The notes beneath the pieces are model-generated. The model saw only the letters and a list, made by a program, of their open reading frames with translations, was not told the origin of the DNA and made no database searches. From Alphaproteobacteria bacterium (lineage in GTDB: Bacteria > Pseudomonadota > Alphaproteobacteria > Rhodospirillales > Rhodospirillaceae): a stretch of DNA of 6,358 bases. Positions 5,346 to 6,358 of the stretch are shown in pieces. Within the stretch, counting starts at the first letter, position 1. The number at the start of each line of letters is the position of its first letter. The translations under genes and the position numbers were made by a program. The stretch spans positions 1 through 6,358 of the forward strand of contig QKGW01000076.1 in the NCBI GenBank assembly GCA_003250275.1. The letters are read 5' to 3'.

Positions 5346-6358
5346 TCATGCCTGCACCAGCGGACGCGGATCCTTGAGGTAGTCCTCGCGGATCGCGCGT
5401 GCGGTCCAGTAGGCGAGGGCGCCGACCAGGCCGGTCGGGTTGAACTGGATGTTCTGCGGGAACGCGCTCGCGCCGAGCACGAACACGTTCGGCACGTCCC
5501 AGCTCTGACAGTACCGGTTGATCACGCTGTCCTTCGGGGTCGCTCCCATGATCGCGCCGCCGACGTTGTGCGTGGTCTGGTAGGGGCGGACGTCGTAGTG
5601 CGCGTTCATCCCCTTGTAGCCCGCGCGCAGTATGTCCGGGTTGAGCGACTTCGCGATCGGGTCGATCTCGCTCTTGATGTATTGCAACATCTTGAGATCG
5701 TTGTGGTGCCAGTCGAAAGTCATGCGCAGCAGCGGCAGGCCGTGGCGGTCCTTGTAGGTCGGATCGAGGTCGAGGTAGACGTCCTCGTAGGACATCAGGC
5801 TGGCGTGGCAGCCGATCGACATCGAGTGCCCGTACCAGTCGTGCGCCGCCTGCTTCCACTTGCTGCCCCAGGCGGGCGTGCCCGGCGGCAGCGACATGCT
5901 GCGGATCGGCTGGCCGTTGTACTGCGCCGAGGTGACGATGGTGCCGCCGACGAACCCGAGCTTGCTCATGTCGAGCTGTGAGACGCCGAAGTCCAACATG
6001 CTCGTGGCGTTGCTGCCGGTGCCGACGAACGGGTTGAAGTACTTGTCCTTGAAGAACAGCGCGTGGCCGCCGGTCATCTGATACGAGTAGTTGCGCCCGA
6101 GGTTGCCGGTCTTTTTCGCCGGGTCGTAGATCTCGCCGATGCCCGAGAGCATCAGGAGCCGCACGTTGTGATAGGAGTACGCGCCCGAGATCACCAGATC
6201 GGCGGGCTGGAACACCTCCTCGCCCTTGGCGTCGATGTAGGTGACGCCGATCGCTCGGGTCTTGTCCTTCGAGAGATCGATGCGGATCACCTCGGCCCGG
6301 GTGCGGAAGGAGAAGTTGGACTTGCGCCGCAGCGCCGGAAGAATGCAGGTCTGCGGCG
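5346..6358 (-). CDS. GMC-family FAD dehydrogenase catalytic subunit (N-terminus missing)
   Basis: 336 residues are visible; the frame is open to the right edge, so the N-terminal FAD-binding motif lies outside. An internal GTG at 6290 is not the start, because the frame continues upstream with family-like sequence (PQTCILPALRRKSNFSFRTR). The visible part holds the flavin-fold segment VISGAYSYHNVRLLMLSGIG (56-74) and the C-terminal GMC domain, ending with VPNVFVLGASAFPQN and NPTGLVGALAYWTA. H263 (in TTHNVGG) and N306 (in NPTG), 43 residues apart, occupy the positions of the conserved GMC His/Asn catalytic pair. Together with the triheme cytochrome 14 bp downstream, this indicates a periplasmic sugar, sugar-acid or alcohol dehydrogenase of the gluconate 2-dehydrogenase type. 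The substrate cannot be read from the sequence. The small partner subunit common to this complex is not downstream and may lie upstream, outside the window. Confidence 0.92.
   Translation of the reverse strand, partial: PQTCILPALRRKSNFSFRTRAEVIRIDLSKDKTRAIGVTYIDAKGEEVFQPADLVISGAYSYHNVRLLMLSGIGEIYDPAKKTGNLGRNYSYQMTGGHALFFKDKYFNPFVGTGSNATSMLDFGVSQLDMSKLGFVGGTIVTSAQYNGQPIRSMSLPPGTPAWGSKWKQAAHDWYGHSMSIGCHASLMSYEDVYLDLDPTYKDRHGLPLLRMTFDWHHNDLKMLQYIKSEIDPIAKSLNPDILRAGYKGMNAHYDVRPYQTTHNVGGAIMGATPKDSVINRYCQSWDVPNVFVLGASAFPQNIQFNPTGLVGALAYWTARAIREDYLKDPRPLVQA

Noticed and set aside
5332..5859. N-terminal extension of the cytochrome c frame upstream of 5331
   Set aside because: The frame is open for 176 more codons, but this part is antisense-free overlap with the GMC gene in another frame and gives Arg/Pro-rich sequence. 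A clean signal peptide and Shine-Dalgarno mark the start at 5331.
6288..6290. GTG as the start of the GMC gene
   Set aside because: The reading frame stays open to the window edge and the upstream residues are family-like. A GMC enzyme starting here would lack its FAD-binding domain.

Overview
The window is GC-rich DNA, roughly two-thirds G+C by eye, packed with genes that show strong G/C bias at third codon positions. Long shadow frames therefore open on the opposite strands. The gene content is a CheW and a PAS/GGDEF-like/EAL signalling pair, a DgcN-DgcA pair, and a GMC dehydrogenase with a triheme cytochrome c. Together with the codon bias this suggests an alphaproteobacterium, plausibly of the Rhodospirillales. 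That placement is an inference from style and content, not from a marker gene.

Left third (1-1760, minus strand). A sigma70-like promoter (1732-1760) reads leftward into a single-domain CheW (1193-1678), with a near-palindrome at the predicted transcription start. Behind it lies an 81-bp gap holding an intrinsic-terminator-like hairpin. Next comes a signalling protein (1-1111, C-terminus cut by the window edge) with a PAS-like N-terminus, a degenerate GGDEF-like middle and the start of an EAL domain. These are a chemotaxis scaffold and a probable cyclic-di-GMP phosphodiesterase or sensor.

Middle (1761-3978, plus strand). After a divergent intergenic region of about 300 bp come two tightly coupled genes. 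DgcN (1975-2979) is a DUF1611-family D-glutamate N-acetyltransferase. DgcA (2989-3978) is an enolase-superfamily N-acetyl-D-glutamate racemase of the dipeptide-epimerase type. In the known pathway DgcN makes N-acetyl-D-glutamate, DgcA converts it to N-acetyl-L-glutamate, and a deacetylase then releases L-glutamate. No deacetylase is present here.

Right third (3979-6358, minus strand). A strong, nearly symmetrical hairpin flanked by T- and A-rich tracts (3989-4015) separates dgcA from a convergent operon. That operon encodes the catalytic subunit of a GMC flavoprotein dehydrogenase (5346-6358, N-terminus beyond the right edge) followed by an exported triheme cytochrome c (4027-5331). The pair is typical of membrane-associated periplasmic dehydrogenases for gluconate, sorbitol or alcohols that pass electrons to the quinone pool. 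The usual small third subunit is not in the window and could lie just beyond the right edge.

I found no mobile element, CRISPR array, tRNA, rRNA or phage gene. No clearly new system is present. The most interesting points are the regulatory architecture around cheW, the substrate question for DgcA, and the P-loop in a protein assigned as an acetyltransferase.
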